This document shows, piece by piece, positions 18,001-27,568 of a DNA stretch of 46,117 nt. The stretch comes from Acidiphilium sp. 37-60-79 (lineage in GTDB: Bacteria > Pseudomonadota > Alphaproteobacteria > Acetobacterales > Acetobacteraceae), in the NCBI GenBank assembly GCA_002279355.1, contig NCBV01000039.1:1-46117 (forward strand), read 5' to 3'. The stretch's first letter is position 1. Every line of letters begins with the position of its first letter. The translations under genes and the position numbers were made by a program. The notes under the pieces are model-generated. The model was not told where the DNA came from. It was given only the letters and a program-made list of their open reading frames with translations, and ran no database searches.

Positions 18001-18300
18001 ATGAGTGAGGGCGGCGAGGCGTCCGCCTTACGATTGGTGCAGAGCGTGGTAATCCGCAATAAGCGGGGCTTGCATGCGCGGGCCGCCGCTAAATTGGTTA
18101 CCTTGGCTGAACGGTTCAGCGCCTCGGTCGAGGTGGGGCGCGAGCAGCAATTTGTTTCAGCGCAATCGATCATGGGCCTGATGATGCTGGGGGCTGCGCA
18201 AGGCTGCACCATCGAGATCGCTGCCGAAGGCTGGGACGCCAAGGAGGCGTTGGAAGCGATCGTGGCACTGGTCGAAGCAGGATTCAACGAATCCGATTGA
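18001..18300 (+). CDS. Phosphocarrier protein HPr
   Basis: A 99-residue HPr with active-site His25 (NKRGLHARAAAKLV) and the regulatory serine region VSAQSIMGLMML, where Ser56 is the candidate target of HPr kinase. It relays phosphate from enzyme I to EIIA. The N terminus has about ten extra residues compared with the typical 85-90-residue form. It is part of the hprK-rapZ-EIIA-HPr-EI operon. Confidence 0.95.
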   Translation: MSEGGEASALRLVQSVVIRNKRGLHARAAAKLVTLAERFSASVEVGREQQFVSAQSIMGLMMLGAAQGCTIEIAAEGWDAKEALEAIVALVEAGFNESD

Positions 18301-18318
18301 GTGTGTTAGGCCGACTCG

Positions 18319-20121
18319 ATGCGACAGGCCGATCCCTCACCCCGTAAACCGCGTCGGCAGATCACCCTGCCCGGCTCTGGCGTGGTGCCGGGTATTGCCA
18401 TCGGGCCGATTGCCTTTGCCGCTGAACCCAAGCTCGAAATCACCCGCCAGAAAATTGCCGCCGCTGACATTGCCGCCGAGCGTCGCAGGCTCGATGAGGC
18501 GGTGGTGCGCGCGCGCCAGCAATTGATCAAGCTGCGCGCAAGGCTGGCCCATTTGCCGGAGGAAAGCGAAGGCGAGTTAGGGCCGCTGCTCGATGCGCAT
18601 GTGCATATGCTGGATAAATCACGGCTGATGCGCGCGATTTATGCCGCGATTGAGGAAAAGCTCGTCTCAGCCACAACAGCGGTGCTCGATGTCAGTGAGG
18701 CCCAGGCCGCGTCGATTCTACAAAGCCCGCGGGCGGGCACCGATGATAGCGGGGCAGCCGCGCGGCAGGCGGAGGAGGTGCGCGAACTGGGGCGCCGGTT
18801 ACTGCGCAATTTGATCCATTTGCCATTCCGCAGCTTTGCCGGCTTGCCACCGGGCAGCCTGCTGGTGGCCGATGCGCTGCGCCCAGCCGATGCGGCGCTG
18901 ATCGCGCCCGATCATTTCGCCGGGATCATCACCGAAGAAGGCGGCGATGTGGGCCATACGGCGGTGATGCTGCGCGCCATCGGGATTCCGGCGGTGTTGG
19001 GCGTGAACGGGTTGATCGGAGCGGCGCGCGAGGGCAGCTTGGCCGTGCTCGATGGCACAACCGGGCAAATAACCCTCAATCCGGGGCCGCGCCTGCTGGC
19101 CGATGCCGCACAGAGCCGCACCCGCTTTGCCAGCGCCCAGCGCGGCCTGGCGCGGCTGCGGCGCCTCGCCTCTACCACCGCCGATCATCTGCCCATCGAG
19201 CTACAAGCCAATATCGAGCTGCCGTTCGAACTGCCGATGGTGGTGCGCTCCGGCGCGAGCGGCGTCGGGTTGATGCGCACTGAGTTCCTGTTCATGAATC
19301 GCGATAGCCTGCCCGATGAAGCGACCCAGCTTGCGATCTATCGCGACACGATTGAGGCGATGGATGGCGACCCGGTAACCATTCGCTTGCTCGATTGGGG
19401 CTCGGACAAGGAGGTCGAGGCGTTGGTCGCGGCCGGGCTGGTGCCAGAAACCCGCGAGGAAAACCCTGCCCTTGGCCTGCGCGGTGTGCGGCTCCTGGGC
19501 AATGCCCCCATGGTCCTGGAAACCCAACTCGCGGCGATGCTGCGCGCTGCGGTGTATGGACCCGTGCGGATTTTGATCCCGATGGTGTGCCGCCCCCGCG
19601 AAATTACCCTGGTGCGCGATGCGATGGATCGGGTCTGGCGCCGATTGGAGGCCGAGCATGTGCGCCTGCCCGCAACGAAACCGCCGCTGGGTGTGATGAT
19701 CGAAACACCGGCCGCCGTGATTGCTGGCGCGACCTTGGCGCGTTACGCCGATTTTTTCGCGATCGGCACCAATGATCTGACCATGTATGCGCTGGCAGCC
19801 GATCGCGGCTTACCCGCACGGTTTGGCCTGTATGACGCACTGGAACCGCCGGTGCTGCGGCTGATCGCCATGACCGTCGCCGCGGGCGATGTGGCGGGGA
19901 TCCCGGTGTCACTCTGCGGCGAACTCGCCAGCCGCCCTGAAGCGGCGCCCTTGCTGATCGGTCTTGGGCTGCGCAGCCTCTCGATGCATGGCGGGGCGAT
20001 TTTGCGGGTCAAGCGGGTGGTGCGATCGGTCACGCTGAGCCGATGCGAAGCCCTCGCCGCCGCTGCCCTCGGTGCCAGCGAGGCGAGCACGGTTCATGAC
20101 TTGCTCGACGCCTATAAATAA
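18319..20121 (+). CDS. ptsI: PTS enzyme I (PEP-protein phosphotransferase)
   Basis: A 600-residue enzyme that transfers phosphate from phosphoenolpyruvate to HPr. The N-terminal domain carries the phospho-His region GGDVGHTAVMLRAIGIPAV (His213). The C-terminal PEP-binding barrel has GLMRTEFLFM, the MIETPAAV segment, FFAIGTNDLTMY and the catalytic Cys in VSLCGELAS. There is no N-terminal GAF domain, so it is the EI type rather than nitrogen-type PtsP. Eighteen bases separate it from HPr. It is the last gene of the cluster. With no permease components nearby, the chain probably has a signalling role. Confidence 0.94.
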   Translation: MRQADPSPRKPRRQITLPGSGVVPGIAIGPIAFAAEPKLEITRQKIAAADIAAERRRLDEAVVRARQQLIKLRARLAHLPEESEGELGPLLDAHVHMLDKSRLMRAIYAAIEEKLVSATTAVLDVSEAQAASILQSPRAGTDDSGAAARQAEEVRELGRRLLRNLIHLPFRSFAGLPPGSLLVADALRPADAALIAPDHFAGIITEEGGDVGHTAVMLRAIGIPAVLGVNGLIGAAREGSLAVLDGTTGQITLNPGPRLLADAAQSRTRFASAQRGLARLRRLASTTADHLPIELQANIELPFELPMVVRSGASGVGLMRTEFLFMNRDSLPDEATQLAIYRDTIEAMDGDPVTIRLLDWGSDKEVEALVAAGLVPETREENPALGLRGVRLLGNAPMVLETQLAAMLRAAVYGPVRILIPMVCRPREITLVRDAMDRVWRRLEAEHVRLPATKPPLGVMIETPAAVIAGATLARYADFFAIGTNDLTMYALAADRGLPARFGLYDALEPPVLRLIAMTVAAGDVAGIPVSLCGELASRPEAAPLLIGLGLRSLSMHGGAILRVKRVVRSVTLSRCEALAAAALGASEASTVHDLLDAYK

Positions 20122-20137
20122 TAGCCATTAAGCCCAC

Positions 20138-20166
20138 AAAAAAGCGGCCGGTCTTATGCCGGCCGC
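20138..20166 (-). terminator. Bidirectional-type terminator between ptsI and the BI-1 gene
   Basis: Perfect 8-bp GC-rich arms (20144-20151 and 20159-20166) around a 7-nt loop. On the minus strand the stem is followed by six T, giving a strong intrinsic terminator for the BI-1 gene. On the plus strand the tail is weaker but may still serve ptsI. Confidence 0.85.
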
Positions 20167-20196
20167 CTGTTGCGATGGAGCTGCTTCAACCCGTGA

Positions 20197-20967
20197 TCAG
20201 TTCCGGCGATTGCCCATGAATTGGAGCAAGAACAGGAACAAATTGAGGAAGTTCAGATAAAGCTGCAGCGAGTCGAACACTGCGCGTTTGCCCGCAATAT
20301 CCTGGCCAAAGCGGCTGCCAAATTGGATATAATCGGCCTTGATCCGCTGGGTGTCATACGCGCACAGACCGGTGAAAATCAGCACGCCAAAGCCGCTGAT
20401 GATGTATTGGAGCGGCGCAGAGTTCATGAACATGTTGATCACCATCGCGATCAACAGCCCAATCACGCCCATGATCAAGAAGCTGCCGAACTTGGTCAGA
20501 TCTGTCCGGGTGGTGTAGCCATACAGGCTCATCGCACCAAAGGTGGCGGAGGCGGTGAGGAAGGTGGTCATCACCGAAGCACCGGTATAGATCAGGAAAA
20601 TATTCGACAAGCTCGCGCCCATCACCGCGCAAAAGGCCCAGAACATCGCCTGCACCTGCGTCGTGGAGAGCTTATTCACGCCAAAGCGCATCACCAGGAT
20701 GAAGCCGAGTGGTGCGACCATCAGCACATAAGCGAGGATGTTGGGCTGACGCACCATCGCCCCGCTGGAGTTTTGCACGAGCGGATAGAGGCTGTTGATC
20801 AGACCACTATTCGCAATGCCATATGAAACGAGGGCGGTCAGCAGCAAGCCGGACGCCATCCAATTATAAACGCGCAACATATAGGCGCGCAGACCTTGAT
20901 CGAGCACGCCCGTGCCCGCCATGGTTGCAGCACTCCGGTATGAGCGCATGTCAGGACCTTGAGCCAT
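20197..20967 (-). CDS. Bax inhibitor-1 / YbhL-YccA family membrane protein
   Basis: A 256-residue polytopic inner-membrane protein of the Bax inhibitor-1 family with about seven hydrophobic helices. It begins with a short cytoplasmic tail and has the RVYNWMASGLLLTALV segment, then YALI-type central helices, and LCAYDTQRIKADY near the C terminus, the conserved aspartate-bearing loop of the family. Some members act as pH-sensitive calcium leak channels; the bacterial role is unclear. It is monocistronic, with an intrinsic terminator downstream and a possible structured leader upstream. Confidence 0.93.
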   Translation of the reverse strand: MAQGPDMRSYRSAATMAGTGVLDQGLRAYMLRVYNWMASGLLLTALVSYGIANSGLINSLYPLVQNSSGAMVRQPNILAYVLMVAPLGFILVMRFGVNKLSTTQVQAMFWAFCAVMGASLSNIFLIYTGASVMTTFLTASATFGAMSLYGYTTRTDLTKFGSFLIMGVIGLLIAMVINMFMNSAPLQYIISGFGVLIFTGLCAYDTQRIKADYIQFGSRFGQDIAGKRAVFDSLQLYLNFLNLFLFLLQFMGNRRN

Positions 20968-21060
20968 GTATTACCAACGCTCCGTTCTGGGCGACACTAG
21001 CGCCACCCGCAAACCCCTATTTCGGCGGAATCGTCCGATTAATCAAGAGTTTTGCGCCGA
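20968..21060 (-). promoter_or_regulatory. Candidate ybhL-type leader RNA
   Basis: The transcript leader of the BI-1 gene contains GC-rich self-complementary sequence about 25-60 nt before the start codon, including GGCG...CGCC around CTAGTGT. A ybhL leader motif is known upstream of this same gene family in alphaproteobacteria, so a structured leader is expected here. I cannot confirm a match to the consensus by eye. Confidence 0.35.
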
Positions 21061-21088
21061 TTGGAAGATAATATCGACGTAACGACTA

Positions 21089-21120
21089 GGTTAATCTACG
21101 TATAGACCCGTAGATTAACC
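21089..21120 (-). terminator. Hairpin downstream of rpsO
   Basis: Perfect 12-bp arms (21089-21100 and 21109-21120) with an 8-nt loop, 40 nt past the rpsO stop codon. It is A/T-rich and lacks a clear T-run, so it may be a 3'-end stabiliser or processing signal as much as a terminator. Confidence 0.6.
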
Positions 21121-21160
21121 CATTAACACGATATAGTTACCTAAGGGTGCAAGGCTGCGA

Positions 21161-21430
21161 TCAGCGACGCAGCTTCAAGCGGCCAATCAGAGCCTCGTAG
21201 CGCTTGACGTCCTGGCGCTTGACGTAATCGAGCAGTCGGCGGCGGCGGCCAACCAGCATCAGCAAGCCCCGGCGCGAATGGAAATCCTTCGCATGGGTCT
21301 TCAAATGCTCAGTGAGGCTGGAAATCCGCTCGGTCAGCAGCGCGACCTGCACTTCCGGGCTGCCGGTATCGGTCGGGCCATTGGCAAAATCGGCGATGAT
21401 CGCCTGACGGCGTTCGGGCAAAGTCGACAT
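21161..21430 (-). CDS. rpsO: 30S ribosomal protein S15
   Basis: From the second of two adjacent ATG codons the protein is 89 residues, exactly the usual S15 length ([18 protein letters not shown], then [28 protein letters not shown] and [10 protein letters not shown]). That ATG has GGAG seven bases upstream; the ATG one codon earlier is too close. S15 binds 16S rRNA and nucleates the platform of the small subunit. It follows truB at 16 nt, the widely conserved truB-rpsO pair. Confidence 0.97.
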   Translation of the reverse strand: MSTLPERRQAIIADFANGPTDTGSPEVQVALLTERISSLTEHLKTHAKDFHSRRGLLMLVGRRRRLLDYVKRQDVKRYEALIGRLKLRR

Positions 21431-21446
21431 CATTATACTCCACAGG

Positions 21447-22388
21447 TCAGGGTTGCAGAAAACGCTCGGTGCGGAGCAGGCCATCGGCCATACGCCCCAG
21501 GGCAACGCAGCGGCTTTCCGCCATCAACCGAACCAACCCGTCTTCGGGATTAGCGGCCTCTGGAATCCGACCGATCAAGGTGACCAAGCTTAACGCAAGG
21601 CCCTGCTTGAGGTCGGCAATCTCGCGAGACGTTACGGCCAGCGCCGGGATGTCGGCCAGGGCGGTCGTAACGGACAAGACAAGGTTCGGATCAGCGATCG
21701 CGTCTTGCCCGATGTCAGCAAGCTTGTCCAGCGTGATCCCATGCTCGATGGTAAACGGGCCCACCGCGAGGCGGCGCAGCACCGCGATATGCCCAACCGT
21801 GCCGAGCGCATGCGCCAAATCCCGCGCCAAAGCGCGCATATAAACGCCCTTGCCCGAGGCCACATCAAAAATCGCATGATCCGCATCCGGCCGCTCGACC
21901 AGATCGAACCGGTCGATTTGCGCCGGGCGGGCAGCGAGTTCGGGTGGCGCCCCTTGCCGGGCAAGGTCATAGGCACGTTCGCCATTCACCTTGATCGCGG
22001 AAAAAGCGGGCGGCACTTGCATGATGGTGCCGCGAAATGCGCCGAGGGCGGCGCGGATCGCCGCGTCATCGGGCCGGACATCGCTGGTGGCGACCACCGC
22101 GCCATCGGCATCGTCGGAATCGCGCGCTTCACCGAATTTCAAGGTAAATCGATACAGCTTGGTGCCATCCATGATGTAGGGCACGGTTTTGGTGGCGGCG
22201 CCGAGCGCGATTGGCAACAGGCCGGTGGCCAGCGGATCGAGCGTGCCGCCATGACCAACTTTGGCCGCATCGAGGATGCGTTTGATCCGTGCGACCGCAT
22301 GCGCGCTGGTAATGCCTTGCGGCTTGTCGAGAATAATCCAGCCATCGATCGGCCGACCGCGCGACTGCCGTGATTGAGGCCGCCCCAT
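21447..22388 (-). CDS. truB: tRNA pseudouridine-55 synthase TruB
   Basis: Makes pseudouridine at position 55 of tRNA. The catalytic aspartate lies in [13 protein letters not shown]. Supporting motifs are [13 protein letters not shown] near the N terminus, [34 protein letters not shown] and [11 protein letters not shown]. Starting at the ATG at 22388 gives 313 residues. An upstream extension in the same frame would run back into metW and has no family similarity. A spacer of 47 nt separates it from metW. It precedes rpsO. Confidence 0.95.
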   Translation of the reverse strand: MGRPQSRQSRGRPIDGWIILDKPQGITSAHAVARIKRILDAAKVGHGGTLDPLATGLLPIALGAATKTVPYIMDGTKLYRFTLKFGEARDSDDADGAVVATSDVRPDDAAIRAALGAFRGTIMQVPPAFSAIKVNGERAYDLARQGAPPELAARPAQIDRFDLVERPDADHAIFDVASGKGVYMRALARDLAHALGTVGHIAVLRRLAVGPFTIEHGITLDKLADIGQDAIADPNLVLSVTTALADIPALAVTSREIADLKQGLALSLVTLIGRIPEAANPEDGLVRLMAESRCVALGRMADGLLRTERFLQP

Positions 22389-22435
22389 AGAATGATCCAG
22401 TTCGGTTGGTGAAAAACGGTTGATAGCGAAGCCGA

Positions 22436-23086
22436 TTACCGGCGAACAGCCCCACGGCGCAATAAAAACAAGCCTTGCTCGCCGAACAGATTGGCCAGTA
22501 GCGGGGCGCGCCGCCAAGGCGTGCTGCGCCCGGCTTCATCAGCCGCGAGCCATTGCTCGACCTCATAGCCCTCGGCGGCGCAGAGGGCGAAAAAATCGCG
22601 CATGGTGCAGGGATGGATGTTGGGGGTTTCATACCACATCCGCCCCCAAGTCGGCGTCATTGGCATGCGCCCGGTCACCAGCAATTGCCAGCGCAGGCTC
22701 CAATGGCCGAAATTGGGAAAACTGACGATCGCGCGCGTGCCGATGCGCAGCATTTGGCGCAGCACTTCGCGGGGCTTTTCCACCGCTTGCAGGGTGCGCG
22801 AGAGCACCACCACATCGAACGCATCATCAGGATAATGCGCCAAATCGCTATCAGCATCGCCCTGCATCACCGGCAGACCATGCGCGACAGCCCGCGTCAC
22901 CTCCGCCATGTCGATCTCCAGCCCGCGCGCATCACAGCCTTTGGTGCGAAACAAATATTCAATCAACGCGCCATCGCCGCAGCCAATATCGAGCACCCTT
23001 GCGCCCGGCGCGATCATCCCCGCGATCAATTCCAGATCGACCCGCATGGATTTGGAGACCAGCCGCACCGCCGCCCGCTCGGTCAT
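22436..23086 (-). CDS. metW: Methionine biosynthesis protein MetW
   Basis: A 216-residue SAM-dependent methyltransferase-fold protein with RVLDIGCGDGAL as the cofactor motif and the MetW-specific segments SFPNFGHW, RWQLLVTGRMP and YETPNIHPCTMRDF. MetW acts with MetX in methionine synthesis; in several bacteria it stimulates MetX acyltransferase activity. Its ATG overlaps the metX stop codon by one base (TGATG), so the two are translationally coupled. Confidence 0.94.
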   Translation of the reverse strand: MTERAAVRLVSKSMRVDLELIAGMIAPGARVLDIGCGDGALIEYLFRTKGCDARGLEIDMAEVTRAVAHGLPVMQGDADSDLAHYPDDAFDVVVLSRTLQAVEKPREVLRQMLRIGTRAIVSFPNFGHWSLRWQLLVTGRMPMTPTWGRMWYETPNIHPCTMRDFFALCAAEGYEVEQWLAADEAGRSTPWRRAPLLANLFGEQGLFLLRRGAVRR

Positions 23087-24228
23087 CAGACTAACCCCAG
23101 CGTTTCCGCGCAGCCCGCGAGAAACCCCGCAACACTACGCGCCAAATCCGGCTCATCGAGCAGAAACGCATCATGGCCTTTGTCGCTGATGATTTCGACG
23201 AACGAGACATTCGCGGCAACCTGATTGAGCGCGCGCGCGATGGCCCGGCTTTGGGCGGTGGGGAACAGCCAGTCCGAGCTGAACGAGACCAGCAAAAAGC
23301 GCGTTTGCGTGCCTTGAAACGCTTGCGCCAAGCTGCCGCCATGATCGGCGGCCAGATCAAAGAAATCCATCGCCCGGGTGATGCATAAATATGAATTGGC
23401 ATCAAAGCGGCGCACAAAGCTGGAGCCTTGATGTTCGAGATAGCTCTCCACCGCAAACCGATCACCGAACAAAGCGCCGCCGAGTGCTGCACCGCTTTGA
23501 ATACGGCGGCCAAATTTCCGCGACAAGGCGGTTTCCGATAAATACGTGATATGCGCCGTCATCCGCGCAACACCGAGGCCACGCGCCGGGATCACCCCGT
23601 GATCGCGGTAGCGGCCTTCATGGAAATCCGGGTCCGCCAGAATCGCTTGGCGGCCGACTTCATGAAAGGCGATATTCTGCGCCGAATGATAAGCGGCGGC
23701 GGCAATCGGCACAGCGGCAAACATTTTCTCAGGATACATCGCCGCCCACGCCAACACCTGCATGCCGCCCATCGAGCCGCCAATCACCGCAAAGAGCCGC
23801 TCAATGCCCAGCGCGTCGATCAGCGCCTTTTGCGCACGCACCATGTCCTGAATGGTCAAAGGCGGGAAATCGACCCCCCAAGGTGCAGCGCCCTCGGCGC
23901 GCGGGCTGGCCGGGCCGGTGCTGCCCATGCAGCCGCCCAGCACATTGCTGCAAATCACGAAATAGCGGTCAGTATCGACCGGACAACCCGGCCCGACCAA
24001 ACCACCCCACCAAGCCGGCTTGCCGGTAATCGGGTGGGTTTCGGCGACATATTGATCGCCGGTAAGGGCGTGACACACTAAAATTGCATTGCTGCGCGTC
24101 GCATTCAGCGTGCCATAGGTGCGATAGGCCAGCCGCACATCATCGAGCGTGACGCCGCAATCGAGCGTCAACCCATGGTCAAGGCGCAGCGATTGATGCA
24201 CAATCTCGGGCAGGGGCGTCAAATCCAT
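23086..24228 (-). CDS. metX: Homoserine O-acyltransferase MetX
   Basis: Acylates homoserine at the start of methionine biosynthesis. An alpha/beta-hydrolase fold of 380 residues from the ATG at 24228, with the nucleophile elbow [13 protein letters not shown], the family motif [15 protein letters not shown], the acid in SSDWLFP and the catalytic histidine in KGHDAFLLD. The open frame continues upstream, but homology begins at [14 protein letters not shown]. It leads the metX-metW pair, with truB-rpsO downstream on the same strand. The acyl donor (acetyl or succinyl) cannot be decided with certainty from sequence alone. Confidence 0.93.
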   Translation of the reverse strand: MDLTPLPEIVHQSLRLDHGLTLDCGVTLDDVRLAYRTYGTLNATRSNAILVCHALTGDQYVAETHPITGKPAWWGGLVGPGCPVDTDRYFVICSNVLGGCMGSTGPASPRAEGAAPWGVDFPPLTIQDMVRAQKALIDALGIERLFAVIGGSMGGMQVLAWAAMYPEKMFAAVPIAAAAYHSAQNIAFHEVGRQAILADPDFHEGRYRDHGVIPARGLGVARMTAHITYLSETALSRKFGRRIQSGAALGGALFGDRFAVESYLEHQGSSFVRRFDANSYLCITRAMDFFDLAADHGGSLAQAFQGTQTRFLLVSFSSDWLFPTAQSRAIARALNQVAANVSFVEIISDKGHDAFLLDEPDLARSVAGFLAGCAETLGLV

Positions 24229-24394
24229 GGCGTCGCATATGCGCTGCTGTGCGTGCCACGACAAGCGGGCGCGTGTCGTGAGGCATTTGCGCTCTTGCCC
24301 TGTGCGCACCCTGCTGTATCAAGCCCGATCATGGCCATGATATTTCGTGGCTGCGGATCGATCATACTGTCTTATATCGCGAGTTGAGGACCCC
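24229..24394. promoter_or_regulatory. Divergent promoter region, metX / chorismate mutase
   Basis: A 166-bp spacer between divergent biosynthetic operons. It has a short dyad, CATGGCCATG (24329-24338), but no clear promoter boxes. A segment on the metX strand resembles a fragment of the SAM-II riboswitch core (GCAGCCACGAAAT) without the rest of the motif. Confidence 0.4.
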
Positions 24395-25291
24395 ATGGCC
24401 GAATCGGCAATACCCACCCCTGCGATCAAACCGAACGATGCGGCGGCGTTGCAGGCTTTGCGCGCCGAAATTGATGCGCTCGATGATCGGCTGCATGATT
24501 TGCTGATGGAGCGGGCGCGCATCATTGAGCGGGTCAAGCGCGATGGTGGCAAGCGCGGGGTGATGATCCGCCCGGGCCGCGAGGCGCGGATGCTGCGCCG
24601 TTTGCTCGCACGCCATCAGGGCGCCTTACCGCCGCAAACCATTATCCGCATCTGGCGCGAGCTATTCACCGGCGCGCTGACCATCGAAGGCGGGCTCACC
24701 ATTGCGGTGGATGATAAAAACGAAGATCTCGCCGCCGTCGCCCGCGAGCATTTCGGCCCGCTGGCGCCGCTGCGCAAACATCGTTCGGCCTCCCAAGCCC
24801 TGACCGATCTCACCAACGGCGCCGCCCAGGCCGCCGTCATGCCAATCCCGAACGAAGCCGATGAGGATAGTGCAGCCTGGTGGGTCGGGCTGATGCATGG
24901 CGGCGCACCGCGTTTGCAAATCATTGCCAAATTGCCGTTCTGGGGTCGGCGCAGCGACGGCGTGCCGACCGCCCCGGCCTATGTGGTGGCGCCGATCACG
25001 CTGGATGCGAGCGAGCATGATCACGGGCTGATCGGCATCGAAACCCCGCCCGACACCAGCACCGCACGGGTCACGGCGGCGCTGAAAGAAGCCGGGTTCG
25101 AGGTGGTGGCGGTGATGTCGCGGCGCAGTGAGCGCGGCGAGCCGCGCTATGCGCTGGCCGAGGTGATTGGGTTGATTGCGCTGGATGATCCGCGCATTGC
25201 CGCGCTGAGTGGCATTTTTCGCGCACCCGCGATGGTGCTGGGTGGTTTTGCCGTCCCGATCACCGAATTGCCCCAGGACGCCGCCCGATGA
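24395..25291 (+). CDS. Chorismate mutase (AroQ type) with prephenate-dehydratase-like C-terminal region
   Basis: 298 residues from the ATG at 24395, which has GAGG upstream. The N-terminal 95 residues are an AroQ chorismate mutase helix bundle ([42 protein letters not shown]). The rest ([22 protein letters not shown] onward, and an ACT-like [20 protein letters not shown]) resembles degenerate prephenate dehydratase/ACT regions without a clear TRF catalytic motif. It converts chorismate to prephenate. The stop overlaps hisC by 4 nt, and tyrA follows, so the operon supplies tyrosine/phenylalanine precursors. Confidence 0.88.
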   Translation: MAESAIPTPAIKPNDAAALQALRAEIDALDDRLHDLLMERARIIERVKRDGGKRGVMIRPGREARMLRRLLARHQGALPPQTIIRIWRELFTGALTIEGGLTIAVDDKNEDLAAVAREHFGPLAPLRKHRSASQALTDLTNGAAQAAVMPIPNEADEDSAAWWVGLMHGGAPRLQIIAKLPFWGRRSDGVPTAPAYVVAPITLDASEHDHGLIGIETPPDTSTARVTAALKEAGFEVVAVMSRRSERGEPRYALAEVIGLIALDDPRIAALSGIFRAPAMVLGGFAVPITELPQDAAR

Positions 25292-26409
25292 GCACACCAT
25301 TATCGCAAAATGCGGCGCCGCAAGCGGGAGCGCCTCAGGCACGATCGGCAATTTTTACCGTCTCCCCCTATGTCGGCGGCGAATCCAAAGTCGCCGGCGC
25401 AAACCGGGTGATCAAGCTATCCTCCAATGAAGGCGCCTTCGGCCCGCCACCAGGGGCAATCAAAGCGATGGCCGCGCTGGCCACGCAACTGCATCGCTAT
25501 CCCGATGGCGGATCGTCGGCGCTGCGCGCCGCGATTGGCCAGCATTTCGGCCTCGATCCGGCACGGATCGTCTGCGGCAATGGCTCGGATGAGCTGATCG
25601 CCCTGCTGATCCAATCCTATGGCGGGCCGGGCAGCGAGCTGATCATGAGCGCGCACGGATTTTTGATGTATGAAATATCCGGCAAGCTCGCGGGCATGAC
25701 CGTGCGCAAAGTGCCGGAGCGCAATCTCACTGCCGATATCGATGCGATGCTGGCGGCAGTGGGCCCTGCGACCCGGCTGGTATTTTTGGCCAACCCGAAC
25801 AACCCGACCGGTAGCCTCGTGCCACACGCCGACATCGTGCGCCTGCGCGCCGGATTGCCGAGCGATGTGCTGCTGGTGCTCGATGCCGCCTATGCCGAAT
25901 ATGTCGATGATGCGAACTATGATCCGGGCATCGGGCTGGTCGATGCCGGGTCCAACACGGTGATGACCCGCACATTTTCTAAAATTTTTGGCTTGGGTGG
26001 CGCACGCCTCGGCTGGGCCTACGCGCCCGCCCCGATTATCGATGTGCTGAACCGCGCCCGTGGGCCGTTCAATGTGAACGCGACGGCGGTTGCCGCGATC
26101 GCCGCTTTGGCCGAGCCCGGTTGGGTTGCGCATAATCGTGCGCATAACCAGCAAGCGCGGGCAGCGCTCACGGCGCGGCTGAGCCAAGCGGGGCTCAAGG
26201 TCTATCCAAGCCATGGCAATTTCATCCTGGTTGATTTCGGCACAGCCGCCCGGGCCGACGCGGCGGATACGCATTTGCGCGCACGCGGCGTGATCGTGCG
26301 GGCCATGGCGGCTTATGATCTGGCGCGTTGTTTGCGCATCACCATCGGCACCGATGAGGAATGCGGCCTCGCCGCCGAGGCGGTTGAGGATTTTCTAGGG
26401 CATGGCTGA
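25288..26409 (+). CDS. hisC: Histidinol-phosphate / aromatic aminotransferase
   Basis: A fold-type I PLP aminotransferase of 373 residues. Lys232 in [18 protein letters not shown] is the PLP lysine. Substrate and cofactor motifs include [28 protein letters not shown] and LDAAYAEY. The family acts in histidine synthesis but often also transaminates aromatic keto acids. Its position between chorismate mutase and prephenate dehydrogenase, overlapping both, suggests it mainly serves aromatic amino acids here, possibly with dual use (inference). Confidence 0.93.
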   Translation: MSTPLSQNAAPQAGAPQARSAIFTVSPYVGGESKVAGANRVIKLSSNEGAFGPPPGAIKAMAALATQLHRYPDGGSSALRAAIGQHFGLDPARIVCGNGSDELIALLIQSYGGPGSELIMSAHGFLMYEISGKLAGMTVRKVPERNLTADIDAMLAAVGPATRLVFLANPNNPTGSLVPHADIVRLRAGLPSDVLLVLDAAYAEYVDDANYDPGIGLVDAGSNTVMTRTFSKIFGLGGARLGWAYAPAPIIDVLNRARGPFNVNATAVAAIAALAEPGWVAHNRAHNQQARAALTARLSQAGLKVYPSHGNFILVDFGTAARADAADTHLRARGVIVRAMAAYDLARCLRITIGTDEECGLAAEAVEDFLGHG

Positions 26410-27304
26410 GATAGAACCGAGTGCGCCGGTGTTCGATACGCTGGCGCTGATTGGCATTGGCTTGATCGGCTCATCGGTGGCACGCGTAGCCCGTGCGCGC
26501 GGCACCATCGCGCGGCGAATCGTAGCCAATGCCCGCTCCGAACGCACGCTGGCGCGAGTCGCCGAACTCGGCATCGCCGACGCATGCGAAATCGACCCGG
26601 CACGCGCCGTGGTGGACGCTGATTGCGTGATGCTGTGCGCCCCCGTCGGGGCCTATGCCGCACTCGCCGAAGCGATCGGCCCGCATTTGAAGCCAGGGGC
26701 GATCATCACCGATGTCGGCTCGACCAAGCAGTCCGTGATCCGCGATGTCGGGCCTTTCGTGCCGGAGGGCGTGCATTTCGTGCCCGGCCATCCAATGGCG
26801 GGCACCGAATTTTCCGGCCCCGATGCCGGGTTTGCCGAATTATTCGAGGGGCGCTGGACCTTGCTAACCCCGCCGCCCGGCACCAATGCGCAGGCGGTCG
26901 CACGGGTGCGCCTACTCTGGGAACGGATGGGGGCCAGCGTGTCGGTGATGGACCCGGCGCATCATGATCGGGTGGTCGCCATCGTGTCGCATTTGCCGCA
27001 TTTGATCGCGTTTACCATTTGCGGCACGGCGGATGATCTGGCCGATGAAACGCGCCAGGAAGTGCTGCAATTCGCCGCATCCGGCTTTCGCGATTTCACC
27101 CGCATCGCGGCCTCCGACCCGGTCATGTGGCGCGACGTATTTTTGAATAATCGCGAAGCCTTGCTCGAAATGCTGGCGCGCTTCACCGAGGATGCGCAAG
27201 CGATGGCGCGCGCGGTCCGGTGGGGCGATGGCGGCTATATCGAGGATAAAGTGTTGCGCGGGCGCAAAATTCGCCAAGCGCTGATCGACCTCAATCAGGC
27301 CTGA
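26402..27304 (+). CDS. tyrA: Prephenate/arogenate dehydrogenase
   Basis: A 300-residue NAD(P)-dependent enzyme with the Rossmann motif [19 protein letters not shown] near the N terminus and the family motifs [22 protein letters not shown] and [15 protein letters not shown]. It makes the tyrosine precursor from prephenate or arogenate. There is no fused chorismate mutase, which is supplied by the first gene of the operon. It overlaps hisC by 8 nt. Its TGA directly abuts the minE stop codon on the other strand. Confidence 0.92.
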   Translation: MAEIEPSAPVFDTLALIGIGLIGSSVARVARARGTIARRIVANARSERTLARVAELGIADACEIDPARAVVDADCVMLCAPVGAYAALAEAIGPHLKPGAIITDVGSTKQSVIRDVGPFVPEGVHFVPGHPMAGTEFSGPDAGFAELFEGRWTLLTPPPGTNAQAVARVRLLWERMGASVSVMDPAHHDRVVAIVSHLPHLIAFTICGTADDLADETRQEVLQFAASGFRDFTRIAASDPVMWRDVFLNNREALLEMLARFTEDAQAMARAVRWGDGGYIEDKVLRGRKIRQALIDLNQA

Positions 27305-27568
27305 TCAGCCGCCCTTCAAGTCCGGCGCGCCAGGCATTTCAATATCGATTTCCAAGGTGGACACCGAGCTCCCCCGATCGAGCTTCACATGCACCTTGTC
27401 CCGATCAACGGTGATATGCTTGGCGATCACCGCGAGAATTTCCTCCTGCAAAATCGCCGCCAAATCCGAGCGACCATCGAGCGCACGCTCATGCGCCAGC
27501 AAAAACTTCAACCGTTCGCGCGCGACCGGTGCGGTGCGCTGACGCGAGAAAAACCCGAACAAGCTCAT
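27305..27568 (-). CDS. minE: Cell division topological specificity factor MinE
   Basis: An 87-residue protein with the N-terminal membrane-targeting segment [20 protein letters not shown], the MinD-activating helix ([12 protein letters not shown]) and the beta-rich dimerisation domain ending in [10 protein letters not shown]. It stimulates MinD ATPase and drives pole-to-pole oscillation, placing the division site at midcell. The start overlaps the minD stop codon by 4 nt (ATGA). Confidence 0.97.
   Translation of the reverse strand: MSLFGFFSRQRTAPVARERLKFLLAHERALDGRSDLAAILQEEILAVIAKHITVDRDKVHVKLDRGSSVSTLEIDIEMPGAPDLKGG

Noticed and set aside
24229-24394. SAM-II riboswitch before metX
   Set aside because: The minus strand has CGCAGCCACGAAAT, like part of the SAM-II core, but the upstream GUGGU-type pairing partner and the downstream CUAAAAAG-type segment are not present.
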